In this document: piece after piece, positions 17,014 through 26,438 of the stretch
Numbering within the stretch: position 1 is the first letter of the stretch
How the letters are laid out: each line of letters opens with the position of its first letter
From: Herbaspirillum sp. 3R11
Lineage (GTDB): Bacteria > Pseudomonadota > Gammaproteobacteria > Burkholderiales > Burkholderiaceae_D
Direction of reading: 5' to 3'
Length of the DNA stretch: 64,000 nt
Assembly: GCF_004563925.1 (NCBI RefSeq)
Contig: NZ_SPNJ01000002.1
Location: 1,052,625 to 1,116,624, forward strand
Made by a program: the position numbers and the translations under genes
Notes under the pieces: generated by a model
Database searches by the model: none
Told to the model about the DNA's origin: nothing
Seen by the model: only the letters and a program-made list of their open reading frames with translations

Positions 17014-18411
17014 ATGAGCACAGACGAAAAAGAAAACGCCTTGCCGGCAGGATTGCTGCTGGCGTATTACGGTGACGATTTCACCGGTTCGACCGATGCG
17101 ATGGAAGTGATGGCGGCGGCAGGGTTGCCTACGGTGCTGTTCCTGCAGACCCCCGACCGCGCCATGCTGCAACGCTTTCCGGACGTGCGCTGCGTCGGCA
17201 TTGCCGGTTCTTCGCGTGGCCGTTCGCCGGAATGGATGGAGGAGCATCTGCCGCGGGCATTTTCGCAACTGGCGGCGCTGCATGCACCGCTGATGCAATA
17301 CAAGGTGTGCTCGACGTTCGACTCCTCAGCGACGACCGGATCCATCGGCCGCGCCATCGATCTGGGTGTGGCGCACATGCCCGGCATATGGTCGCCGATG
17401 ATTGTCGGCGCGCCGCGATTAAAACGCTATCAACTGTTCGGCAACCTGTTTGCCGCCGTCGATGGCGTCGGCTATCGCCTCGATCGTCATCCGACCATGG
17501 CGCGCCATCCTGTCACGCCGATGGCCGAATCGGATTTGCGCCGTCATCTGGCGCTGCAGACGCAACGCCGCATCCAGCTGATCGACATGGTTCAGCTCCG
17601 CGCCGGTGCGGCGGCGGACGCGCAATGTCTGGCGCGCCTCAAGGGGGCGGATACGCCGGTTGTCATGCTGGACGTGCTCGACGAAGAGACGCTGCGCGAA
17701 GCCGGTCGCCTGGTGTGGGAGCAGCGCGGCGCGGGCGTCTTCAGCGCCTCGTCGTCCGGGCTGCAATATGCGCTGACGTCGTACTGGCGTTCGCGCGGCT
17801 GGATTGCAGAAAAGACTTCCTTGCCGAAAGCCGGACCGGTCCCCGTCATCGCCGCCGTCAGCGGCAGTTGCTCGCCGGTGACGGCGGGGCAGATCGCCTG
17901 GGCGCGCACGCATGGATTTGCGGTGGAACGACTGAACTTGGCGGCGGCGCTCGGCGCCGGCAGTCGCGAAGCGGAACTGGCGCGCGTGGTCGCGCTGGCG
18001 GCGGCAGCGATCCGCGCGGGACGCAGTCCGCTGGTGTACAGCGCCGAAGGGCCGGACGATCCTTGCGTCATCGGTTTCGACGCGATAGCGCAGCAGGCCG
18101 GTCTCGGCCGGGCCGAGGCGGCGCGGCGCGTCGGCGCAGCGCTGGCCGAGATCATGCGGCGCCTGCTTGATACCTGCACGGTGTCGCGGCTGGCGATCGC
18201 CGGTGGGGATAGCTCAGGCGAGGTGGCCGGCGCCCTCGACATCAGCGCGCTCAGCGTGTGCGCCGCCATGTCGCCGGGCGCACCCTTGTGTCGCGCCTGG
18301 TCGGACAATCCGCGCCGTGACGGGCTGGAAGTGGTTCTCAAGGGTGGGCAGGTCGGCGCGCGCAGCTTTTTCGGCGATGTCCTCGAAGGATTGTCGCCGG
18401 CTTCTGCCTGA
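17014..18411 (+). CDS. oiaK: Four-carbon acid sugar kinase family (DUF1537), probable 3-oxo-isoapionate kinase
   Basis: A 465-residue kinase with the N-terminal substrate-domain signature LAYYGDDFTGSTDAMEVMAAAG and a C-terminal nucleotide-binding domain (SGSCSPVTAGQIAWA, LAIAGGDSSGEVAGALDISAL, and GGQVGARSFFGDVL near the end). DUF1537 kinases phosphorylate sugar acids such as 3-oxo-tetronate. Next to ApnO- and OiaX-like genes the expected substrate is 3-oxo-isoapionate, giving the 4-phosphate used by OiaX. The frame is open from a TTG at 16993 that overlaps the oiaX stop; ATG 17014 was preferred, though neither has a clear ribosome site. Translational coupling with oiaX is likely. Confidence 0.78.
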   Translation: MSTDEKENALPAGLLLAYYGDDFTGSTDAMEVMAAAGLPTVLFLQTPDRAMLQRFPDVRCVGIAGSSRGRSPEWMEEHLPRAFSQLAALHAPLMQYKVCSTFDSSATTGSIGRAIDLGVAHMPGIWSPMIVGAPRLKRYQLFGNLFAAVDGVGYRLDRHPTMARHPVTPMAESDLRRHLALQTQRRIQLIDMVQLRAGAAADAQCLARLKGADTPVVMLDVLDEETLREAGRLVWEQRGAGVFSASSSGLQYALTSYWRSRGWIAEKTSLPKAGPVPVIAAVSGSCSPVTAGQIAWARTHGFAVERLNLAAALGAGSREAELARVVALAAAAIRAGRSPLVYSAEGPDDPCVIGFDAIAQQAGLGRAEAARRVGAALAEIMRRLLDTCTVSRLAIAGGDSSGEVAGALDISALSVCAAMSPGAPLCRAWSDNPRRDGLEVVLKGGQVGARSFFGDVLEGLSPASA

Positions 18412-18440
18412 TCCTGGTCTGCTCCGTCAGCGAGGGCAGT

Positions 18441-18473
18441 AAAATTGATGTGCTAAAGTCCCATATCAATTTT
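18441..18473. promoter_or_regulatory. Inverted repeat before the FadR-type regulator gene
   Basis: AAAATTGAT (18441-18449) and ATCAATTTT (18465-18473) form perfect 9-bp arms around a 15-nt spacer, ending 27 bp before the chosen ATG at 18501. It may be an autoregulatory operator or a leader hairpin. It differs from the TGGTAT operator at 13251, so a different regulator could be involved. Confidence 0.4.
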
Positions 18474-18500
18474 CATTCACGCCCTATTCAAGCTGACGCA

Positions 18501-19220
18501 ATGACGCAAGCCATGCCGGAAACCATACAGCGACGCAAGTTATATCAAGAAGTCCTGGAACGCCTGATGGAGCGCATCCATAGCGGCGAACTGCCGCCCG
18601 GATCGCAGCTGCCGTCGGAACGTGAGTTGATGGAGCAGTACGGCGTCGGCCGCCCTGCGGTGCGCGAAGCGCTGCAGGCGATGGAGCGCTCCGGCTTTGT
18701 CGAGATCGCACACGGCGAGCGCGCCCGCGTCGTTGATCCGACCGCCGACCGGCTGATCGCCCAGATCGCCATCGGCGCCCAGCATTTGCTGCGCACCAAG
18801 CCCGCCATGCTGGGACATCTCAAGGAAGCCCGCGTCCTGCTCGAAACCAGCACTGCCCGCATGGCCGCCGAGCGCGCCACGGAAGAACAGATCGCGCGGC
18901 TGCGCCTGAGCATTGCGCAGCACCGTGCGTCCATGGTCAACCTGGAAGAGTTCATCGAACGCGACATGGCCTTTCATCGGGAGATCGCCGACATCAGCGG
19001 CAATCCTCTTTTTCCATCCATCGTCGAATCGATGTTCAAGTGGGCCGGGGAATTTTATTTCACGCTGGTGCGCGCGCCGGGTGCGGAAGAACTCACGCTG
19101 GCCGAACATCAGCGCATCGTCGACGCCATCGCCGCCCATGACGGTGATGCCGCTGCGGAAGCAATGCGCAGTCACCTGATGCGCGCCAACGCGCTGTATC
19201 GGGAACTCGGGCAGCAGTAA
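18501..19220 (+). CDS. FadR-subfamily GntR transcriptional regulator
   Basis: A 239-residue repressor-type regulator. Its N-terminal winged helix has the GntR signature (IHSGELPPGSQLPSERELMEQYGVGRPAVREALQAMERSG). The C-terminal FCD helical domain, typically ligand- and metal-binding, includes FIERDMAFHREIADISGNPLFP and late His residues (LAEHQRI, MRSHLMRAN). It is the last gene of the apionate-type cluster, about 90 bp after oiaK, and is the obvious candidate to bind the 27-bp site at 13251-13277 and sense a pathway sugar acid. ATG 18501 was chosen over GTG 18450 because the latter adds an unconserved-looking tail through the inverted repeat. Confidence 0.85.
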   Translation: MTQAMPETIQRRKLYQEVLERLMERIHSGELPPGSQLPSERELMEQYGVGRPAVREALQAMERSGFVEIAHGERARVVDPTADRLIAQIAIGAQHLLRTKPAMLGHLKEARVLLETSTARMAAERATEEQIARLRLSIAQHRASMVNLEEFIERDMAFHREIADISGNPLFPSIVESMFKWAGEFYFTLVRAPGAEELTLAEHQRIVDAIAAHDGDAAAEAMRSHLMRANALYRELGQQ

Positions 19221-19235
19221 GCGCAATCAATCCCT

Positions 19236-20090
19236 TCAAGTGCGGATCAGCGCCACCAGCGCCTGCGCCAGTTCATTGTCCTTGTCGGCCAGTTTGCTGA
19301 TCACGTCGAGATGGTGGCCGTCTGCCAGTCTGACTTGCCGCACCGGGAATCCGGCCGCCTGCAAACGCAGTCCATATGCCGCCAGCTGGCGATGGAATTC
19401 GGCGGATTCTGCGCCTCCCGCGGTCAGTACCACCGGTATCGGCAGTTGCGGCAGATGATGCAAGGGGCTGAATTGCTCTACCTGGGGCTGATCCAGTTGC
19501 AGCGCCTCATTCAGATAGCACAGGCGAATCGGCTCCAGGTCATAGAGCCCGCTGACGCAGCACAGTCCCTTCACGACGTTGTCCGGCAAACCGGCATCGC
19601 ACCATTCGGTCGCCGCCAGCACGGCCGCCAGGTGGCCGCCTGCCGAGTGTCCGGCGACATAGATCTCGTCGGCATTGAAACCCAATTGCGCCGCCTGTCG
19701 ATATAGCCACGAGAGCGCCAGGCGCACGTCGCCGACGATCTCAGGCATGTCGACCTCGGGAGCCAGCCGGTAATTGATCATGGCCACGGCGATGCCGGCC
19801 TCATGGTACGGCCCGGCCACATGGCTGAAGTCGTCTTTGTCCAATGAGCGCCAGTAACCGCCGTGGATGAACACCAGCAAGGGCGCATCGGCCTGCGTTG
19901 CCGGGAAATAGTCCAGCGCCTGCAGGCGATGCGTGCCGTAATGCAGGTTGGTGCGCACCTCATGCTGTTGCCGGTACGCGCGCGCGGTTTCATTCCAGCT
20001 GTCGAAGATATCCTGAAAGCGCGGAATGCCGGCGCGCACATTGTATTGACGGTCGAGCTGATCGCGGTCGTAGTGCAGGTAATGCTTCAT
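19236..20090 (-). CDS. Alpha/beta hydrolase, HSL/kynurenine formamidase-like
   Basis: A 284-residue cytoplasmic alpha/beta hydrolase: oxyanion-hole motif FIHGGYWRSLDKDDF, nucleophile elbow VAGHSAGGHLAAVLAAT, and a late acid and His (LTAGGAESAEFHRQ, LADGHHLDVISKL). The HGGYW form and N-terminal region (YNVRAGIPRFQDIFDSWNETARAYR) are typical of hydrolases near arylformamidase and related amide or lactone hydrolases. Ribosome site CCAGGAGACGCG fixes the start at 20090. It starts 22 bp after the LysR stop and is probably co-transcribed with it, while converging on the apionate cluster. A role as sugar lactonase for that cluster is possible but unsupported. Confidence 0.8.
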   Translation of the reverse strand: MKHYLHYDRDQLDRQYNVRAGIPRFQDIFDSWNETARAYRQQHEVRTNLHYGTHRLQALDYFPATQADAPLLVFIHGGYWRSLDKDDFSHVAGPYHEAGIAVAMINYRLAPEVDMPEIVGDVRLALSWLYRQAAQLGFNADEIYVAGHSAGGHLAAVLAATEWCDAGLPDNVVKGLCCVSGLYDLEPIRLCYLNEALQLDQPQVEQFSPLHHLPQLPIPVVLTAGGAESAEFHRQLAAYGLRLQAAGFPVRQVRLADGHHLDVISKLADKDNELAQALVALIRT

Positions 20091-20112
20091 CGCGTCTCCT
20101 GGATCTTGTTTC

Positions 20113-21021
20113 CTATTGTTCTGCAAAGTGCTCGGCAATGAATCCGCGCAGCCATTGATTGCCTTCGTCCTGGTTGAAGCGGCGGTGCCAGAAGATATTG
20201 GTCTGCAGCGATGGCAGCCGCAAGGGCGGACGAACGTATTGTAGGTTGAACGGTTGCGCCGCGCTCTCGGCGAGCTTTTGCGGCACCGTCACGATCAGAT
20301 CGGTGGTGCTGACGATGTAGGGCACGGCGGTGAAATGCGGCACGCGGAAATTGACGTTGGCGCGAATGCCGGCTTTTTCCAGGTTCTGGTTGATGCGGTC
20401 GTACGGGCTCTCCAGCGACGACACCACCAGATGCTGCGCCGCCAGGAAATCCTTCATCGTCACGGTCTTGCCGCTCAGCGGATGACCCTGGCGGAACATG
20501 CTCACATAATTCTGGCGAAAAAGCCGGCGCTGGTACAGCGCACCCGAGACATTGTCGAAGGCGCCGATGGCGAGGTCGACGCGACCCGATTCCATCTCGC
20601 TCTTGAGGTCGATGGCGCCGGCGCGCACCGTACTGATCTGGATGCCGGGCGCGAGCCGCGCGCAGGTCTCGATCAGCAGCGGCATGAAATACACCTCGCC
20701 GACGTCGGTCATGGCGATGGTGAAGTGGCGCGCGCTGCCAGCCGCCGAGAACGCCTCTTGCCGGTTCAGCGCCTTCGATACGTGCATCAGCGCCGCCGCC
20801 ACCGGGTCCGCCAGTTGCTGCGCGAACGGCGTCGGCTGCATGCCTTGCGCGGTGCGCACGAACAGTTCATCGCCGAAGGTGCGGCGCAGGCGCGCCAGCG
20901 CATTGCTGACGGCCGGCTGCGACAGGTTCAGGCGGCGTGCCACCGAGGAAATCTGGCGATCCTGGAACACCTCCTGAAACACTACCAGCAGGTTGAGGTC
21001 GATATCTTTGGGTTCGATCAT
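20113..21021 (-). CDS. LysR-family regulator of the homogentisate operon (inferred)
   Basis: A 302-residue LysR protein: N-terminal helix-turn-helix (QDRQISSVARRLNLSQPAVSNALARLRRTFGDELFVRTAQGMQPT) followed by a two-lobed effector domain. It is transcribed divergently from the aromatic acid transporter gene at 21201 with a 179-bp gap that contains a 31-bp imperfect palindrome (21064-21094). By position it should control the transporter-hmgA-fahA-maiA genes in response to an aromatic acid or pathway intermediate. The alpha/beta hydrolase gene follows it on the same strand. Effector unknown. Confidence 0.85.
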   Translation of the reverse strand: MIEPKDIDLNLLVVFQEVFQDRQISSVARRLNLSQPAVSNALARLRRTFGDELFVRTAQGMQPTPFAQQLADPVAAALMHVSKALNRQEAFSAAGSARHFTIAMTDVGEVYFMPLLIETCARLAPGIQISTVRAGAIDLKSEMESGRVDLAIGAFDNVSGALYQRRLFRQNYVSMFRQGHPLSGKTVTMKDFLAAQHLVVSSLESPYDRINQNLEKAGIRANVNFRVPHFTAVPYIVSTTDLIVTVPQKLAESAAQPFNLQYVRPPLRLPSLQTNIFWHRRFNQDEGNQWLRGFIAEHFAEQ

Positions 21022-21063
21022 GCTCGCATCATGTTTTCGTTATTTCTTCGACCACTATTCATC

Positions 21064-21094
21064 ATATCAATGGGCTACATTTACCCATTTATAT
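21064..21094. promoter_or_regulatory. LysR-type operator in the divergent promoter region
   Basis: Arms ATATCAATGGG (21064-21074) and CCCATTTATAT (21084-21094) form an 11-bp inverted repeat with one mismatch around a 9-nt spacer. It lies between the LysR gene and the transporter gene, 43 bp from the former, the usual place for a LysR recognition site with autoregulation. Confidence 0.65.
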
Positions 21095-21200
21095 CGTAAA
21101 AGTCGGATCATTGCACCACTCATAAAAAAACGCGGCATCGCCCGGCATGTTGCCATGCAGGCAAGTCGCGACCATCCACAACCAATAAGGAGGAGCAAGG

Positions 21201-22517
21201 ATGCAATCCGATGTCATCAATGTCGACCAGGTCGTCGAGCAGAGCCGTTTTGGCGCTTTTCAATTTGGTCTGCTGCTGCTGTGCGGCCTGTGCCTGATCA
21301 TCGACGGTTTCGACATCCAGGCCATGGGTTACGTCGCGCCCGCCATCATCGGCGACTGGCACGTCAACAAGGCCAGCCTCGGTCCGGTGTTCGGCGCCGG
21401 CCTGTTCGGCATGCTGCTCGGTTCGCTGGTGCTCACGCCCGTGGGCGACAAGTACGGCCGCCGTCCGGTGCTGATCATCTCCACCTTCTTCTTCGCCATT
21501 TGCATGCTGCTGACCACGCGCGTGCAGACTCTCGATGAATTGCTGATCCTGCGTTTTATCACCGGCTTCGGCCTCGGCAGCATCATGCCGAACGCGATGG
21601 CGCTGGTCGGCGAGTTCAGCCCGAACAGCTCGCGCGTGACGCGCATGATGCTGGTGTCCTGCGGTTTCACGGTCGGTGCGGCGGTGGGCGGCTTCGTCAG
21701 CGCGGCGCTGATCCCGGCGTTCGGCTGGCGTTCGGTGTTCCTGGTCGGCGGCCTGATCCCGGCGGCGCTGGGCGTGGCGATGCTGATCTGGCTGCCGGAG
21801 TCGATCCAGTTCCTGGTGCTGCGCAAGCGGCCGATGAAGCAGGTCGCACGCTGGCTCAACAAGGTGCAACCTGGTTTGCAAGTCAATGAAGGCAGCACCG
21901 TGGTCGTCAAGGAAGCGCGCAACGACGGCATGCCCGTGGCGGAACTGTTCCGCGAAGGCCGCGCCGGCGTCACGCTGCTGCTGTGGCTGATCAGCTTCAT
22001 GAACCTGATCAACCTGTATTTCCTGTCCAACTGGCTGCCGACCCTGATCAAGGATGCCGGCTATTCGACCGGCGCTGCGGTGCTGATCGGCACGTCGCTG
22101 CAAGTCGGCGGCATCGTCGGCACGCTGACGCTGGGCTGGTTCATCAATCGTTTCGGCTTTACCCGCGTGCTGGGCAGCTGCTTCGTGGTGGCCTGCGTCT
22201 TCATCGCACTGATCGGCCATGTCGCCGCGACACCGGTGCTGCTGTTCATCTGCGTGGTGGTGGCGGGCTTCTGCGTGGTGGGCGGACAACCGGCGGTCAA
22301 TGCGTTGGCCGGCACGTTCTATCCGACCCAATTGCGTTCCACCGGCATCGGCTGGGCGCTCGGCATCGGCCGCATCGGCTCGGTGCTGGGGCCGGTCATC
22401 GGCGGCCAGCTGATCGCCATGCAATGGGCTAACGGTTCGCTGTTCATGGCTGCTGCGGTGCCGGCGATCATCTCTGCGCTGATGGTGGCGCGCCTGCATT
22501 GGTATCGCCCGCAATAG
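21201..22517 (+). CDS. Aromatic acid:H+ symporter (AAHS-family MFS transporter)
   Basis: A 438-residue transporter with 12 predicted helices and AAHS hallmarks: LIIDGFDIQAMGY in helix 1 (the DGxD motif needed for aromatic acid uptake in PcaK), LVLTPVGDKYGRRPVL (motif A), RFITGFGLGSIMPNAMALVGE and a central loop after WLPESIQFLVL. As first gene before hmgA-fahA-maiA it probably imports an acid that feeds homogentisate, such as a hydroxyphenylacetate or homogentisate itself; the substrate is inferred. Ribosome site AAGGAGGAGC is near-perfect. Regulated probably by the divergent LysR. Confidence 0.88.
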   Translation: MQSDVINVDQVVEQSRFGAFQFGLLLLCGLCLIIDGFDIQAMGYVAPAIIGDWHVNKASLGPVFGAGLFGMLLGSLVLTPVGDKYGRRPVLIISTFFFAICMLLTTRVQTLDELLILRFITGFGLGSIMPNAMALVGEFSPNSSRVTRMMLVSCGFTVGAAVGGFVSAALIPAFGWRSVFLVGGLIPAALGVAMLIWLPESIQFLVLRKRPMKQVARWLNKVQPGLQVNEGSTVVVKEARNDGMPVAELFREGRAGVTLLLWLISFMNLINLYFLSNWLPTLIKDAGYSTGAAVLIGTSLQVGGIVGTLTLGWFINRFGFTRVLGSCFVVACVFIALIGHVAATPVLLFICVVVAGFCVVGGQPAVNALAGTFYPTQLRSTGIGWALGIGRIGSVLGPVIGGQLIAMQWANGSLFMAAAVPAIISALMVARLHWYRPQ

Positions 22518-22550
22518 TTATCGGAATCGGTTTTTTGAGAAGGACGCATC

Positions 22551-23909
22551 ATGAATACGCGTGCAGAATCTTTCATCGCCAAAGCGGCGATCAACATCGA
22601 GGGTTACCAGACCGGCTTCGGCAACGAGTTCGCGACCGAGGCGCTGCCCGGCGCGCTGCCGGCCAACCAGAACTCTCCACAGCAAGTCGCCTATGGCCTG
22701 TATGCCGAGCAGTTGTCCGGCACCGCCTTCACCGCGCCACGCGGCCACAACCGTCGCTCGTGGCTGTACCGGATTCGTCCGGCGGCGATGCATGAGCCGT
22801 TCGAGCGAATCGGCAACGGCCTGATCGATCGCTTCGATGATGTCGAGACGCCGCCCAACCAGTTCCGCTGGGATCCTCATCCCATGCCGGACGCGCCCAC
22901 CGATTTTGTCGCGGGGCTGATCACCATGGCCGGCAACGGTTCGCCCGATGCGCAGACCGGTTGCGCGATTCATTTGTACGCGGCCAACCAGTCGATGACG
23001 GATAGTTATTTTTATTCTGCCGACGGCGAGTTGCTGATCGTGCCGCAAGTCGGTCGTCTGCAACTGTTGACCGAACTGGGCGCCATCGAGATCGAGCCGC
23101 AGGAAATCGCGGTGATTCCGCGCGGCGTGCGCTTCCAGGTCAAGCTGCCCGACGGCAGCGCGCAGGGTTATGTATGCGAAAACTTCGGCGCGCTGTTGCG
23201 CTTGCCCGACCTCGGTCCGCTCGGCTCCAACGGCCTGGCCAATCCACGCGATTTCCTGACGCCGCATGCCTGGTACGAAGACCGTGAAGGCGACTTCAGG
23301 CTGATCGCCAAATTCGGCGGCAACCTGTGGCAGGCCAAGATCGGCCATTCGCCGCTGGACGTGGTGGCCTGGCATGGCAACTACGCGCCGTACAAATACG
23401 ACCTGCGCCATTTCAACACCATCGGCTCGATCAGCTACGACCATCCCGATCCGTCGATCTTCCTCGTGCTGCAGGCGCAGAGCGACACGCCGGGCGTGGA
23501 TACGCTGGACTTCGTGATCTTCCCGCCGCGCTGGCTGGCGGCGGAAAACACTTTCCGCCCGCCATGGTTCCACCGCAACGTGGCGAGCGAATTCATGGGC
23601 CTGATCCACGGCGTGTACGATGCCAAGGCCGAAGGCTTCCGTCCCGGCGGCGCCAGCCTGCACAATTGCATGACCGGCCACGGTCCGGACGGCGCCACGT
23701 TCGAGAAGGCCAGCCGCAGCGACACCAGCAAGCCGAACAAGGTCGGCGACACCATGGCCTTCATGTTCGAGACGCGTAACATCATCAAGCCGACGCGCCA
23801 CGCGCTGAACTCGCCGACGCTGCAAAAGAACTATTACCAGTGCTGGATGGATATCAAAAAGAACTTTGACCCGCACTTCAATCCACAACATCGTCCGGAG
23901 CAACAATGA
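22551..23909 (+). CDS. hmgA: Homogentisate 1,2-dioxygenase
   Basis: A 452-residue cupin-fold ring-cleavage enzyme that opens homogentisate to maleylacetoacetate with Fe(II) and O2. The iron ligands of the human enzyme are recognisable: His in WFHRN, Glu in [10 protein letters not shown] and His in MTGHGPDG. Other family stretches are [21 protein letters not shown] and [16 protein letters not shown]. Length is normal for the family. It overlaps fahA by 4 bp (ATGA), so translation is coupled. Ribosome site GAAGGACGC. Confidence 0.97.
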   Translation: MNTRAESFIAKAAINIEGYQTGFGNEFATEALPGALPANQNSPQQVAYGLYAEQLSGTAFTAPRGHNRRSWLYRIRPAAMHEPFERIGNGLIDRFDDVETPPNQFRWDPHPMPDAPTDFVAGLITMAGNGSPDAQTGCAIHLYAANQSMTDSYFYSADGELLIVPQVGRLQLLTELGAIEIEPQEIAVIPRGVRFQVKLPDGSAQGYVCENFGALLRLPDLGPLGSNGLANPRDFLTPHAWYEDREGDFRLIAKFGGNLWQAKIGHSPLDVVAWHGNYAPYKYDLRHFNTIGSISYDHPDPSIFLVLQAQSDTPGVDTLDFVIFPPRWLAAENTFRPPWFHRNVASEFMGLIHGVYDAKAEGFRPGGASLHNCMTGHGPDGATFEKASRSDTSKPNKVGDTMAFMFETRNIIKPTRHALNSPTLQKNYYQCWMDIKKNFDPHFNPQHRPEQQ

Positions 23910-25240
23910 GCATCACCCTGAATGAAACCCACGACGCCGGCCTGCGCAGCTGGGTCACCTCGGCCAATGCCGCCGGCACTGATTTCCCGATCCAGAATTT
24001 GCCGTACGGCGTGTTCCGCCGTAAAGATGGCGACGAGACTTTCCGCGCCGGCGTCGCCATCGGCGACAGCATCCTCGACTTGCGCGCGGCGTTTGAAAGC
24101 GGCGCCTTCGCCGGCTTCGGCGAGACCGTGCACAAGGCCATCGTGGCAGCGACGACGGGCGTCAATCTGAATCCGTTGATGGAGCTCGATGTCGCTGCAT
24201 GGTCGGCCCTGCGCCTGGCCTTGTCGACGCTGTTGCGCGAAGGTGCGGTGCATCAGTCGCAACTGCAGTCGGCGCTGGTGCCGCAGGCCGAAGCCGAACA
24301 GGCCTTGCCGGCGCAGATCGGCGACTACACCGACTTCTATACCTCGATCCATCACGCCACCGCGATCGGCAAGCTGTTCCGTCCTGACAATCCGCTGCTG
24401 CCGAACTACAAATGGGTGCCGATCGGCTATCACGGCCGCTCGTCCTCGATTGCGGTGTCGGGCCAGCAGTTCCGTCGTCCGCTCGGCCAGCTCAAGCCGC
24501 CGACCTCCGACGTGCCGGTGTTCGACGCCTGCAAACGCCTCGACTATGAAATGGAAGTCGGCGTCTTCATGGGGCAAGGCAACGCCATCGGCGACGCCAT
24601 CGCCATCGGCGCCGCCGAGTCGCATGTGTTCGGCCTGTGCCTGTTGAATGACTGGTCGGCGCGCGACGTGCAAGCCTGGGAATACCAGCCGCTCGGTCCT
24701 TTCCTGGCGAAGAACTTCGCCTCGACGATTTCGCCGTGGATCGTCACGCTCGAAGCGCTGGCGCCGTATCGCGCCGCGTGGACGCGCGATGCGGCAGATC
24801 CGCAGCCGCTGGCTTACCTCGATGCGCCGGACCTGCGCGAGCACGGCGCCTTCGATGTGCAACTCGAAGTGCTGTTGCAAACCAAGGCAATGCGCGAAGC
24901 AGGGACTGCGCCGCAACGACTGTCGCTGGGCAATTTCCGCGACGCTTACTGGACCGTATCGCAACTGGTGGCGCACCACACCGTCGGCGGTTGCAACCTG
25001 CGTGCGGGCGACCTGCTCGGTTCGGGAACGCTGTCGGGACCGACGCCGGAATCGGCCGGTTCGTTGCTGGAGCTGACCGCCGGCGGCAAGCAATCGATCA
25101 ATCTGGACAATGGCGAAACGCGCATCTTCATCGAAGACGGCGACACCGTCATCATGCGCGGTTGGGCCGGAGGCGAGGGTTTGCCGCGTATCGGCTTCGG
25201 CGAGGTCGCGGGCACCGTGCTGCCGGCGCGCCAGGTTTAA
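23906..25240 (+). CDS. fahA: Fumarylacetoacetase
   Basis: A 444-residue hydrolase that splits fumarylacetoacetate into fumarate and acetoacetate, the last step of homogentisate catabolism. It has the N-terminal SH3-like region ([13 protein letters not shown]) and the FAH fold, with metal ligands as in [24 protein letters not shown] (two Glu) and [14 protein letters not shown] (Asp), plus [10 protein letters not shown]. Full length for the eukaryote-like long form. Starts inside the hmgA stop (ATGA). Confidence 0.97.
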   Translation: MSITLNETHDAGLRSWVTSANAAGTDFPIQNLPYGVFRRKDGDETFRAGVAIGDSILDLRAAFESGAFAGFGETVHKAIVAATTGVNLNPLMELDVAAWSALRLALSTLLREGAVHQSQLQSALVPQAEAEQALPAQIGDYTDFYTSIHHATAIGKLFRPDNPLLPNYKWVPIGYHGRSSSIAVSGQQFRRPLGQLKPPTSDVPVFDACKRLDYEMEVGVFMGQGNAIGDAIAIGAAESHVFGLCLLNDWSARDVQAWEYQPLGPFLAKNFASTISPWIVTLEALAPYRAAWTRDAADPQPLAYLDAPDLREHGAFDVQLEVLLQTKAMREAGTAPQRLSLGNFRDAYWTVSQLVAHHTVGGCNLRAGDLLGSGTLSGPTPESAGSLLELTAGGKQSINLDNGETRIFIEDGDTVIMRGWAGGEGLPRIGFGEVAGTVLPARQV

Positions 25241-25264
25241 TAAAAACAGAAGGAGACAGCGACC

Positions 25265-25915
25265 ATGACGATTCATCTCTACAGCTATTTCCGCAGCTCG
25301 GCGTCGTATCGCGTGCGCATCGCCCTGCATCTCAAGGGCCAGTCCTACGACACCGTGCCGGTGCATCTGCTCAACAACGGAGGCGAACAATATGCGCCGG
25401 CGTTCAGCGCGTTGAATCCGCAGTCGCTGGTGCCGGTGATGGAAGAAGAAGGGCGTCACATCACGCAGTCGCTGGCGATCCTGGAGTATCTGGAAGAGCG
25501 CTTCCCGACGCCGGCATTGCTGCCGCCGGGTTTGCTGGATCGCGCCCACGTGCGTGAGATTTCGCTGGCGATCGCCTGCGACATCCATCCGCTCAACAAC
25601 CTGCGCGTGTTGCGCATGCTCAAGCAGGAGCTCGGCGTCACCGAGGAAGTCAAGCAACAGTGGATACAGCACTGGATCGCGCTCGGTTTTGGCGCGTTGG
25701 AGAAGCAGCTGGCGGCCAGTACGCAGCGTGGCCGCTTCTGCTTCGGCGACACGCCGACCATGGCCGATTGCTGCCTGATTCCGCAGATCTTCAACGCCCG
25801 CCGTTTCAATGTCGACATGATGCGCTATCCGACGCTGGCAGCCATCGAGGAAGCCTGCAACGGGCTTGAGGCCTTCCAGCTGGCGCAGCCGTCGGCGCAG
25901 CCCGACGCCGCCTGA
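25265..25915 (+). CDS. maiA: Maleylacetoacetate isomerase (zeta-class GST)
   Basis: A 216-residue glutathione transferase-fold enzyme. It converts maleylacetoacetate to fumarylacetoacetate using glutathione. The zeta-class motif appears as RSSASYRVRIALHLKG, followed by NPQSLVPVMEEEGRHITQSLAILEYLEERFP. Third gene of the set, 24 bp after fahA with ribosome site AGAAGGAGACAG. The pathway order hmgA, maiA, fahA is complete within this operon. Confidence 0.95.
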   Translation: MTIHLYSYFRSSASYRVRIALHLKGQSYDTVPVHLLNNGGEQYAPAFSALNPQSLVPVMEEEGRHITQSLAILEYLEERFPTPALLPPGLLDRAHVREISLAIACDIHPLNNLRVLRMLKQELGVTEEVKQQWIQHWIALGFGALEKQLAASTQRGRFCFGDTPTMADCCLIPQIFNARRFNVDMMRYPTLAAIEEACNGLEAFQLAQPSAQPDAA

Positions 25916-26438
25916 ATACTCCTTCTCCATCCTCTCCTTCAGCCTCGTTCGAGGCGCTTGCCGGCGGCACAGGAGTCGCTGCCGGCAATTTCTGCTTCCC
26001 CTGATCCGGTCTTTGCACCATGCAATCCAACGCGGTTGCCGGTGTTTCAAGTAGTGCCTGTTGGAAATTTGCCAAAGTCTGTCGTCCGGACGTGCCGCGC
26101 ATCCCGGAAATGGCAGTGGTGCGGGAGATTGCCGGTATAATTTTCTGCGCTATCGATAATAAAAAAAGACGCATCCTGTCCGATGGCAAAAAAGCAATAA
26201 TGCAGGCGCCCGCAGCGCCTGCCCATAAAACGATTCAGTCTGACTCAGGGAATCACGTTGTCGTGGTGACGGGGAGCGGGAAATGACATCGACTTGACAT
26301 GCCGCAGGGCCGCACCGCGCACGATCACAAGATCGCGCGGTCGTCGGAGGCGTGCAGGTCGGCAGATGTTCATCACTACGTTCCCTCATGTGCGACGCTG
26401 CTTCCGGGGGGCGGTTTTTTCTTCGCTGGGGTTCAAGT
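25916..26438. other. 523-bp gap before the EAL protein gene
   Basis: No convincing gene was found in either strand. It holds a TATAAT hexamer (26136-26141) without a good -35 partner, and an 8-bp hairpin GCAGGCGC/GCGCCTGC at 26202-26222 without a T run. Open frames here lack family resemblance. No terminator for the homogentisate operon was recognised. Confidence 0.5.

Noticed and set aside
26020..26286. 88-codon frame in the gap before the EAL protein
   Set aside because: Composition unlike neighbouring genes, no motif and no ribosome site.
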